From an uncultured Saprospiraceae bacterium (lineage in GTDB: Bacteria > Bacteroidota > Bacteroidia > Chitinophagales > Saprospiraceae): 38,562 nucleotides of DNA. The position numbers and the translations under genes were made by a program. Shown in pieces: positions 1 through 5,139 of the stretch. The notes under the pieces were generated by a model. It did no database searches, had not been told where the DNA came from, and worked only from the letters and a program-made list of their open reading frames with translations. Each line of letters starts with the position of its first letter. Position 1 is the stretch's first letter. The stretch lies in the NCBI GenBank assembly GCA_937928575.1, contig CALFWW010000259.1, positions 1-38,562 of the forward strand. The letters are read 5' to 3'.

Positions 1-119
1 ATATCTTCGTTAGAAAGCCCTGTCTGCTTGGCGCAGTCAGGCAGGCTCGCCGTAACTAAGGCTATGTCTACGTTTTCTGCCTTGATCTCGAAAAATTTTC
101 CTTCCAAATATATCCGCAC
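1..119 (-). CDS. Partial small ORF inside a dispersed repeat (copy A)
   Basis: Runs off the left edge; the visible part is 39 codons from a GTG at 119. The frame reads KFFEIKAENVDIALVTA, then a variable stretch, then LSNEDI at the edge. The same frame occurs in the repeat copy at 3861-4072 (KFIEIKSKNVDIALVTA ... FNADID). Between the shared VTA and the shared Asn both copies have exactly 12 codons, although those codons are unrelated. Many differences in the conserved core are synonymous or conservative, for example GAG ATC versus GAG ATT. I do not recognise the peptide. A GTG in the copy-A position of the copy-B ATG is the only start evidence, and I see no ribosome binding site. It could be a translated peptide of a mobile element or only a well-preserved repeat. 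Confidence 0.4.
   Translation of the reverse strand, partial: MRIYLEGKFFEIKAENVDIALVTASLPDCAKQTGLSNED
19..45. repeat. CCTGYCTG palindrome inside repeat copy A
   Basis: Arms CCTGTCTG (19-26) and TCAGGCAGG (37-45) pair with one G-T wobble around a short loop. The arms are nearly the same as those of the palindrome inserted in tRNA-Arg at 240-267, but the loops differ. This suggests a small mobile or recurrent palindrome family. Confidence 0.55.
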
Positions 120-142
120 TTTTAGACTACAATTTGCATAAA

Positions 143-216
143 TGGCTCCTGTAAGTAGAATCGAACTACTGTCAGACGGTTAACAGCCGACTGCTCTACC
201 ATTGAGCTATACAGGA
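143..216 (-). tRNA. tRNA-Asn(GTT)
   Basis: Acceptor stem TCCTGTA/TACAGGA is perfect, with discriminator G and encoded CCA (143-145). Anticodon loop CTGTTAA gives GTT. The anticodon stem has one T-T mismatch (position 28-42). It is the last tRNA of the array in transcription order. Confidence 0.88.
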
Positions 217-219
217 AAT

Positions 220-322
220 TGGTTTGCTTGACTGGAGTTCCTGCCTGAATGGTTTCAGTCAGACAGGGAACCTGTATCTCTCGGTTCGTAGCCGAGTGTC
301 CTTCCAGTTGAACGACAAGCAA
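220..322 (-). tRNA. tRNA-Arg(ACG) with a 28-nt palindrome in its T-loop
   Basis: Acceptor TTGCTTG/CAAGCAA is perfect, followed by discriminator A and CCA. The D-arm GTTC...GGAC pairs and keeps A14, G18, G19 and A21. Anticodon stem CTCGG/CCGAG holds loop CTACGAA, so the anticodon is ACG (Arg). T-stem strands are ACAGG and CCAGT, with one A-A mismatch. The T-loop would read TTCAACT if the palindrome at 240-267 were removed. That palindrome splits the loop after TTC. The gene is about 28 nt too long for a class I tRNA and may be a pseudogene, unless the insert is tolerated or removed. Its first bases, CCTGT, could also pair with ACAGG. Confidence 0.75.
240..267. repeat. 28-nt palindrome inserted in tRNA-Arg
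   Basis: Plus-strand arms are CCTGCCTGA (240-248) and TCAGACAGG (259-267), around the loop ATGGTTTCAG. Removing exactly these bases leaves a canonical 7-nt T-loop. A similar palindrome lies at 19-45. Confidence 0.75.
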
Positions 323-357
323 GTTTGGGAAAATTGAATTTCGATATTCATTTTCTC

Positions 358-433
358 TGGTGCACCCGCAGGGAATCGAACCCCGACAATACGATTTAAA
401 AGACCGCTGCTCTACCAGTTAAGCTACGAGTGC
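358..433 (-). tRNA. tRNA-Lys(TTT)
   Basis: Acceptor GCACTCG/CGGGTGC pairs, with one G-T wobble; discriminator A and CCA are encoded. Anticodon loop CTTTTAA gives TTT. The T-arm GGGGTTCGATTCCC is canonical. It looks intact. Confidence 0.92.
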
Positions 434-468
434 ATAACATTACTATTACAAAATTGAAAAACACATAG

Positions 469-541
469 TTGACCCTGCGGGAATCGAACCCACGACCTGT
501 TCGTTATGAGCGAACTGCTCTACCATCTAAGCTAAGGGTCG
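469..541 (-). tRNA. tRNA-Met(CAT), initiator-like C1-A72 mismatch
   Basis: Anticodon loop CTCATAA gives CAT. The T-arm GTGGG/CCCGC pairs. Acceptor CGACCCT faces AGGGTCA, so 1-72 is an unpaired C-A, a hallmark of bacterial initiators. The anticodon stem is GTTCG/CGAAC and lacks the three consecutive G-C pairs of a normal initiator. The 3' end reads A-CTA, so CCA is not encoded. A lysidine-modified Ile tRNA is an alternative, because the anticodon is the same. Confidence 0.8.
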
Positions 542-605
542 ATTCTTTGATTGTATAGTATCCTATTCTAATTGACAAATGATCCTACAACCTATTTTTT
601 ATTTG

Positions 606-677
606 TGGTCCCTGAAGGATTCGAACCTTCAACCTTTCGCATGTAAAACGAATACGCTACCGTTACGCCAAGAGACC
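606..677 (-). tRNA. tRNA-Val(TAC)
   Basis: Acceptor GGTCTCT/AGGGACC pairs with one wobble, and the discriminator is A. Anticodon stem TTCGT/GCGAA carries loop TTTACAT, giving TAC. The T-arm is canonical (GAAGG-TTCGAAT-CCTTC). CCA is not encoded. Confidence 0.88.
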
Positions 678-683
678 TGATTG

Positions 684-756
684 TATTACGCATTGGAATC
701 GAACCAATAACCTCCATCGTATCAGGATGGTGCTCCCCCAATTGAGCTAGCGTAAT
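684..756 (-). tRNA. tRNA-Ile(GAT)
   Basis: Acceptor ATTACGC/GCGTAAT is perfect, with discriminator A. Anticodon stem CCATC/GATGG carries loop CTGATAC, giving GAT. The T-arm is ATTGG-TTCGATT-CCAAT. Ile-GAT is often found inside rRNA operons, but here it lies in a free-standing array. CCA is not encoded. Confidence 0.9.
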
Positions 757-767
757 AGGTTGAACTG

Positions 768-840
768 TGGAGAAATTCGGAATTGAACCGAAACCAATTT
801 CGATGCAAATGAAAGGCGCTACCAATTAAGCTACTTCCCC
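768..840 (-). tRNA. tRNA-Ala(TGC)
   Basis: Acceptor GGGGAAG/TTTCTCC includes the G3-U70 wobble that is the Ala identity element. Anticodon loop TTTGCAT gives TGC, with an A-C mismatch closing the anticodon stem. T-arm TTCGG-TTCAATT-CCGAA pairs. CCA is not encoded. Confidence 0.88.
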
Positions 841-874
841 ATTTTAATTGAATATCAAATACACGTTTTTTCTG

Positions 875-946
875 AGCGTCTTGTGAGACTCGAACTCACA
901 CCTATAGCTTGGAAGGCTAGTATGCTGCCATTGACACCAAAGACAC
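875..946 (-). tRNA. tRNA-Gly(TCC)
   Basis: Acceptor GTGTCTT/AAGACGC pairs with one G-T wobble, and the discriminator is T. Anticodon loop CTTCCAA gives TCC. T-arm GTGAG-TTCGAGT-CTCAC is perfect. CCA is not encoded. Confidence 0.88.
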
Positions 947-954
947 TTTTTTCG

Positions 955-1027
955 TTGCGACTATCAGATTCGAACTGATGACCTCCGGCTTATGAGACCG
1001 ATGAGCTGACCACTGCTCTAAATCGCA
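955..1027 (-). tRNA. tRNA-Met(CAT) with initiator-like D-arm
   Basis: Acceptor TGCGATT/AGTCGCA pairs, with a weak T1-A72, and the discriminator is A. Anticodon loop CTCATAA gives CAT. The D-stem GAGC/GCTC includes the A11-U24 pair typical of initiators. The anticodon stem has two of the three expected G-C pairs plus a G-U. Whether it is an initiator, an elongator or Ile2 cannot be settled from sequence alone. Confidence 0.85.
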
Positions 1028-1377
1028 ATATTTTTTTATGGAGAAAATTTGAACTCATATTTTCTCCAATCGAATTTCGAAGCAGGCGCTTATACCATTT
1101 ACGATTTAAGATGGCGTAAATGGTATTGATTCGAGCATACGTTTCTTTTACGTATCCTACTTCGAAATTCGGATTTTAGGGTTTCATTAAATACGTACGC
1201 AAGAATGTTCGAAATATCAAAAAGTTGACTGAGTCATGACTTTTCGAATTTGTTAGCCTTCTCTTTCGGCGGATAAATCCGACGCTACAGTAGGACGCGA
1301 ACTCCTACGCGTACTCCACTTCAACATTCTACGGTTCCTTGTTCGATATTCGATTTCCAAATTCTGCGTTTCCCGAG
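1028..1377 (-). other. Hairpin-rich region with degenerate tRNA-like parts
   Basis: No intact tRNA or ORF is visible between tRNA-Met and tRNA-Phe. Hairpins: GGAGAAAAT/ATTTTCTCC (1040-1067); an outer stem 1068-1086 with 1156-1175 enclosing two perfect hairpins (1092-1103/1115-1126 and 1137-1142/1150-1155); an imperfect hairpin 1208-1248; and GTAGGA/TCCTAC around 1290-1310. On the minus strand, parts resemble tRNA modules, for example a D-arm-like TAAATGGTATAAGCGCC and a T-loop-like GTTCAAAT. It could be decayed tRNAs or a structured RNA. Confidence 0.5.
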
Positions 1378-1450
1378 TGGTAACGGGAGGTATCGAACCT
1401 CCATCTTTCGGGCTTCAACCGAACGCTAAGACCTCATCAGCTACGTTACC
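1378..1450 (-). tRNA. tRNA-Phe(GAA)
   Basis: Acceptor GGTAACG/CGTTACC is perfect, with discriminator A. Anticodon stem TTCGG/CCGAA carries loop TTGAAGC, giving GAA. T-arm GGAGG-TTCGATA-CCTCC is perfect. Position 1450 is the 5' end, only about 36 nt downstream (in transcription sense) of the terminator at 1486-1523. Confidence 0.92.
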
Positions 1451-1485
1451 AAAATATATTGTTATAAAATATGAAAAATGGGCAC

Positions 1486-1523
1486 AAAAAAAGCTCCTCT
1501 TTTTCTCAAAGAGGAGCTTTTTT
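1486..1523 (-). terminator. Strong bidirectional intrinsic terminator
   Basis: Stem AAAAAAGCTCCTCTTT (1487-1502) pairs perfectly with 1508-1523 around the loop TTCTC, with T/A runs on both sides. It separates the His-Gln pair from the other ten tRNAs, so those ten need their own promoter in the short gap before Phe. Confidence 0.9.
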
Positions 1524-1657
1524 ATTGCTGATTCAAAATGCAATTAACAAAGGCATACCTCTTTTGTTCGATTAGCGACCATCGCTATCGTATTCTTCTT
1601 CCCACAAATATTAAATCGCCTTGTATTTTTCATCTTTATCTAATTTTAAATTAAGTG

Positions 1658-1728
1658 CTGACCTGTTAGGATTCGAACCTGAACTACAAAAGTCAAAGTT
1701 TTGTGTGCTGCCGTTACACTACAAGTCA
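1658..1728 (-). tRNA. tRNA-Gln(TTG)
   Basis: Acceptor TGACTTG/CAGGTCA pairs with one wobble, and the discriminator is G. Anticodon stem CAAAA/TTTTG carries loop CTTTGAC, giving TTG. The T-stem has one C-A mismatch. CCA is not encoded. Confidence 0.87.
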
Positions 1729-1747
1729 TTAAAAAACCTGAAGTGGG

Positions 1748-1820
1748 GCACCATGTGGAGATTTGAACTCCAACCTGCACATTCACAGTGTACTATGCTA
1801 ACCAATTACAACACATGATG
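1748..1820 (-). tRNA. tRNA-His(GTG)
   Basis: Anticodon stem GTACA/TGTGC carries loop CTGTGAA, giving GTG. T-arm TGGAG-TTCAAAT-CTCCA is perfect. Acceptor CATCATG/CATGGTG pairs with one wobble, followed by C73 as in bacterial His tRNAs. The base at -1 is C rather than the usual G. The D-arm is short. It is the first tRNA of the array in transcription order. Confidence 0.82.
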
Positions 1821-1994
1821 GCCCTCTTCAGTTACAGCTGATGCTGATGCTGTCGGAGCTGTTGTGTTATATTGATTATTAAATTCATAATACTATCTTC
1901 TTGAAACTAAGAACGCCACTATTAAAGTAGAAGTTCCCAAAGGTCAAATATTTTTTATTTTTTTATTCTGCACTGAATAATTTCTAATTCTCAC

Positions 1995-3599
1995 TCATCG
2001 AATTTTAAAAACGATAGAAGGTAATCTCCTACTTACTTCATCACCAGGACATCTAACTTTGATGTTGTCAAAATAATAAATATCACCGGGTCTTGCTTGT
2101 TGAACGAGTCGTTTGGCTTGCCCTACGTATTTGCCACGAGCATTTTTGGCACTAACTGGATCTGTCATTTTAGCCTGTCTGGTTACTTCATATTCTTGGA
2201 CCACACAGTTGATATCCCATTCAAAACCGCTTAACATGGTTCCTATACCTAATTGAGCTTTGAATGTTGCATTCCCCATAGTTCCACCTGTTTTGTTGGG
2301 TCCAGCCCCTAAAATTGGTACAGGATCACTGATTTTTTTTATCCTAAAAACAAAGTCTGTCTTTTTAAGTCCTTCACCTGAAACTGAAATGATTGCATTA
2401 TCTGTTGGTCTCGTAGCAGTCGCCATATATTTAAAAGGAGAAATCTTTTTTAGTTGTATGTCCTTACTGGTTACTTTGATAGATTCTGAAGGCACACCGG
2501 CAGCTCCTATGCTGATTGGATTGTCTACTCCGATATAAATCACATTCATAGCTGTCGCAGCAACATTTGCAAACCGTTCTCCCACTTCATATTCGAAAGT
2601 ACGAGTATCTTTTTCGACAAGACCATTGATAGGATTTACGAATGAGTATTCAACGGTGTATTCATGAATACCACTTTCTCTTGCCGGAATCGAAAATTGA
2701 GCCTTTCCATTTTTTACCGGGAGTTTCTGCCCATCTACTTTTATAGTTACAGCAGTAGATGCCATATCAGTAGCACCTAAAAATAATTCGGTCTCATAAG
2801 GTTCCCCTGAGATGACATAACTCTTGGTGGGTGATGATACTGCTTCGAAACCTGAAATAACAGGAGCTTCACTCGCCCCTACTTTATTGAGCAAATAATT
2901 CAGGATAACATTTTCAGAATTCTTGGTATCGTATTTTATTTTGGATAACATTGTAAGCACGACCCCTAATGGCATTTGATAAAAATTATAATGTGCCCAA
3001 TTTAATTTGTCAGTATTTTCCCAATCCTTCTCTACTTTTAAGGTAATCTTAGAACTGATTTCTTTTTCATCTTCTGATTCTACAAATTTCAAAAACTTGG
3101 AGCGATATTCATTTATTGACATTTCCAAATCTGCTCCTTTACCATCATTATCACTTGGGTTTAGACCAACTAAAATTCTGGTTGCGATATCTTTATCTTT
3201 CTCCCCTTTTAATTTTCGACTCAATTCATTTGCGTCTTCATCTTGCTCAATTATATAATCTTCATCATCCACAACCCCATTTTTATTTCCGGAAGCATCA
3301 ATTAACTCAACCATTAAATCATCAATTGATTCTACCAATTCTTGCGAGGTATTTCTTACAACATCTGCACGCTTGGCATATTTTTCAAACTTTTTCCAAT
3401 CCTTTTTAGCATACTTAGCAATTTCTCTTGGTAGAACTTTATTTTGATTTTCAATAACTTCAATCGATCGATTCAATTCATTATCCAACAATTTGAATGC
3501 ATCTAAGATTTCGACAGATACATTGAGTGCCAGCATTGCAGTCAAGACAATGTACATGATATTAATCATCAGTTGACGGGGTTGTTTTGGAATAGACAT
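1995..3599 (-). CDS. Second GldM-like T9SS motor subunit (GldM2)
   Basis: 534 residues, recognisably homologous along its whole length to the GldM at 5140-6735 (531 residues). It has the same start MSIPK(Q/E)PRQLMINIMY, one N-terminal membrane helix (about 12-30), a long helical periplasmic stretch, Ig-like domains, an AGPNK(T/K)GG motif and a C-terminal RCPGD...SIVFKI(R/K). In GldM the N-terminal helix sits in the GldL ring at the inner membrane and the rest spans the periplasm to the GldK/GldN ring. The helix Arg and Tyr (R8, Y16) matching functionally important Flavobacterium GldM residues are kept. It lies beyond the gldN terminator, with no gldL or gldN partner, so it probably has its own promoter. 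It is probably a functional paralogue rather than a remnant. Confidence 0.9.
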   Translation of the reverse strand: MSIPKQPRQLMINIMYIVLTAMLALNVSVEILDAFKLLDNELNRSIEVIENQNKVLPREIAKYAKKDWKKFEKYAKRADVVRNTSQELVESIDDLMVELIDASGNKNGVVDDEDYIIEQDEDANELSRKLKGEKDKDIATRILVGLNPSDNDGKGADLEMSINEYRSKFLKFVESEDEKEISSKITLKVEKDWENTDKLNWAHYNFYQMPLGVVLTMLSKIKYDTKNSENVILNYLLNKVGASEAPVISGFEAVSSPTKSYVISGEPYETELFLGATDMASTAVTIKVDGQKLPVKNGKAQFSIPARESGIHEYTVEYSFVNPINGLVEKDTRTFEYEVGERFANVAATAMNVIYIGVDNPISIGAAGVPSESIKVTSKDIQLKKISPFKYMATATRPTDNAIISVSGEGLKKTDFVFRIKKISDPVPILGAGPNKTGGTMGNATFKAQLGIGTMLSGFEWDINCVVQEYEVTRQAKMTDPVSAKNARGKYVGQAKRLVQQARPGDIYYFDNIKVRCPGDEVSRRLPSIVFKIR

Positions 3600-3673
3600 A
3601 TTTTATTTGTTTTTAGTATTGAGAATTTATGGATATAGGAAAGCCATTACGCTTATCGATTTTTTAGCTGATC

Positions 3674-3704
3674 GATTGTTTGAAGCAGCTCGCTTCAAAC
3701 AATC
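3674..3704. other. Perfect 13-bp hairpin upstream of gldM2
   Basis: GATTGTTTGAAGC (3674-3686) pairs perfectly with 3692-3704 around a 5-nt loop. It lies about 75 nt before the gldM2 start, possibly in the 5' leader. No T-run follows on the minus strand, so it is not a typical terminator. An operator or mRNA structure is possible. Confidence 0.5.
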
Positions 3705-3860
3705 TTTATGCGTTAGTAACTTGTAATTAAAATTGGTTGAAATCTCTCCCTACCATTAGGTAATTGGAAAGTCGCAGTCAAAGCGAAAAGTAAAAGTATT
3801 GTTAAGAAAAACTGGAGCTTTGGCATATTACACTAGATTATTTGATTAAACTATGTTTAA

Positions 3861-4072
3861 TACAGATTGTATTCTAAAATGGCGCTGGCTTGTACTACAA
3901 AAGGGCTTGCAAATTATATGGAGGAAAAATTTATTGAGATTAAGTCGAAAAACGTAGACATAGCCTTAGTTACCGCGCTGGCTTGCATTGCAAAAGTACA
4001 TGACTTTATTTTCAACGCAGATATCGATAAATTTTTCTCATAGATAACCGCCATTTTGGGGTTCAATCTGTA
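3861..4072. mobile_element. 212-bp inverted-repeat element carrying a small ORF (copy B)
   Basis: The ends are 24-nt inverted repeats (3861-3884 and 4049-4072) matching at 20 of 24 positions: TACAGATTG and AAAATGGCG are identical in both, and the six bases between them differ. A TAAT lies next to each end and could be a short target duplication. Most of the interior is one ORF. A block GCGCTGGCTTG...CAAAAG occurs twice inside (3882-3903 and 3993-4014). A divergent copy starts the window. Size and structure resemble a MITE, but no transposase is nearby. Confidence 0.65.
3879..4043 (+). CDS. 54-aa ORF filling the repeat element
   Basis: ATG lies within the left terminal repeat and TAG lies six bases before the right one, so the frame fills the element. 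Core residues are KFIEIKSKNVDIALVTA, a variable 12-codon block, then NADIDKFFS. The partial copy at 1-119 keeps the same frame and the same block length. There is no signal peptide or clear membrane helix, and I know no homologue. An in-frame 27-nt block near the start (LACTTKGLA) is absent from copy A. Whether it is translated is unknown. No Shine-Dalgarno sequence is visible, which is common in Bacteroidota. Confidence 0.4.
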   Translation: MALACTTKGLANYMEEKFIEIKSKNVDIALVTALACIAKVHDFIFNADIDKFFS

Positions 4073-4192
4073 TAATCTCTGCTCCGTTAGTATAATGTGA
4101 GAAGGTGGAAAAGTAACAAAAGGTAAGTGAGAAGAAAAAGAAGATATGTAGAGAGGAACTTGAGAGCCTCAGGCAAGATGCCTGAGCCACAT

Positions 4193-4229
4193 AAAAAAAG
4201 CCTTTCAACAATGCTGAAAGGCTTTTTTT
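4193..4229 (-). terminator. Terminator after gldN
   Basis: AAAAAAAGCCTTTCA (4193-4207) pairs with TGAAAGGCTTTTTTTT (4215-4229 and beyond), 16 nt downstream of the gldN stop. It closes the gldLMN transcript and isolates gldM2. Confidence 0.9.
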
Positions 4230-4245
4230 TATTTATGACAATGGA

Positions 4246-5118
4246 CTAGTAAGTCCAAAGATCATGTTCAAAATTAAAAATTTCATTTTTAATTTTATCT
4301 GCTTCTAATAGAAGATCAACTCCTGTCAGATAATCTTGCAAACGTCTATCTTGAACGTTGGACTCTTTATAAATGTAACTCGAAAAGAATCTCATTTCTA
4401 AAAGGTCTTCCCAACTGGTAGGACTTGCATCATTACCGACATTGAAAACTCGATGTCTAGCTAATACTTCTCTGATTTCAGGATAGTATACCCAGAACAT
4501 TGGTTTTTCATATCTGAAATTACCTTGATCATCATTGATGTCAATAAGCGGTGCGATTCCTAAGATACGAACCATCATGGTAGAAGTTTGTTCATCGAAG
4601 AACCATACTTCTTTTAAACGGAAACGTTTTACATCTTCAGGATTCAAATCATTCCGAACTACTTGTACTTGTTCTTCGTAGGTTTCTGGATCGAATGTGA
4701 TAACCGTATCAACTGATCCACCCATTGAAGCGACTTCTTCACCTTGTAGTCGATGAGTAAATTTATCATCCTCTGTACTATAAACGGATATTTCACCATT
4801 TGTAGCTGCATCCATTAGAATCGTAAAAAACGGTTCTTCAGGATAAGAGAAAGGAAGATTCATTTTTTCTCTTACATCAATAACTCTCCAGATACGTTTT
4901 TCCCAAAACACATCTGCTTCTCGGATTGGTTGGTATTCCAGTACTGGGCGTTCGTAAATAATACGCTTTTCAACGATATCATCTAATGGTGCGTCCTCGT
5001 CTGGTTCGCTTGCTTCTGTTCTAGTAGTTGTTTCAGGCGTCTGAGCGAAAGCAGGTGTAGCTGCGATCATCACTAGGCCAAAAACTAAGAACGAAAATAA
5101 TTTCAGAGCAATCTTCAT
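4246..5118 (-). CDS. gldN: GldN, T9SS periplasmic ring protein
   Basis: 290 residues. An N-terminal signal peptide ends near AFA-Q (residue 25). The mature part begins with an acidic TRTEASEPDEDAPLDD stretch and then carries the GldN-type segment with WEKRIWRVIDVREKMNLPF and CxxxF-free beta/alpha core. In the T9SS, GldN and the lipoprotein GldK form large rings under the outer membrane, linked to the GldM periplasmic shaft. The gene follows gldM by 21 bp and is the last gene of the cluster. Length and context fit GldN/PorN; F. johnsoniae also has a paralogue, GldO, but only one copy is present here. Confidence 0.95.
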   Translation of the reverse strand: MKIALKLFSFLVFGLVMIAATPAFAQTPETTTRTEASEPDEDAPLDDIVEKRIIYERPVLEYQPIREADVFWEKRIWRVIDVREKMNLPFSYPEEPFFTILMDAATNGEISVYSTEDDKFTHRLQGEEVASMGGSVDTVITFDPETYEEQVQVVRNDLNPEDVKRFRLKEVWFFDEQTSTMMVRILGIAPLIDINDDQGNFRYEKPMFWVYYPEIREVLARHRVFNVGNDASPTSWEDLLEMRFFSSYIYKESNVQDRRLQDYLTGVDLLLEADKIKNEIFNFEHDLWTY

Positions 5119-5139
5119 AATATGTAGATTTTGATTTAT

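Larger units (their letters stand above)
1..138 (-). mobile_element. Repeat element copy A, partial, abutting tRNA-Asn
   Basis: The reverse complement of 1-138 aligns from its left end with the element at 3861-4072. Shared blocks are ATTGTA(G/T)TCTAAAA near the end, then GAGAT(C/T)AAG, then the identical AACGTAGACATAGCCTTAG followed by TTAC, then AACG(A/C)AGATAT at the window edge. Copy A lacks a 27-nt block near its start that copy B has. It contains a CCTG palindrome (19-45) in its variable part. Its end lies about 4 nt beyond the CCA of tRNA-Asn, so it lies directly beside the tRNA array. The right end is outside the window. Confidence 0.6.

Noticed and set aside
592..825. A minus-strand open frame of about 77 codons across three tRNA genes
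   Set aside because: It covers tRNA-Val, Ile and Ala sequence and ends inside them. The tRNA structures explain the bases; no protein signature is present.
1621..1818. A plus-strand open frame of 65 codons
   Set aside because: It runs antisense to tRNA-Gln and tRNA-His and has no protein features.
3674..3704. A terminator reading of the hairpin upstream of gldM2
   Set aside because: No T-run follows on either strand and it lies just before, not after, a gene on the minus strand.
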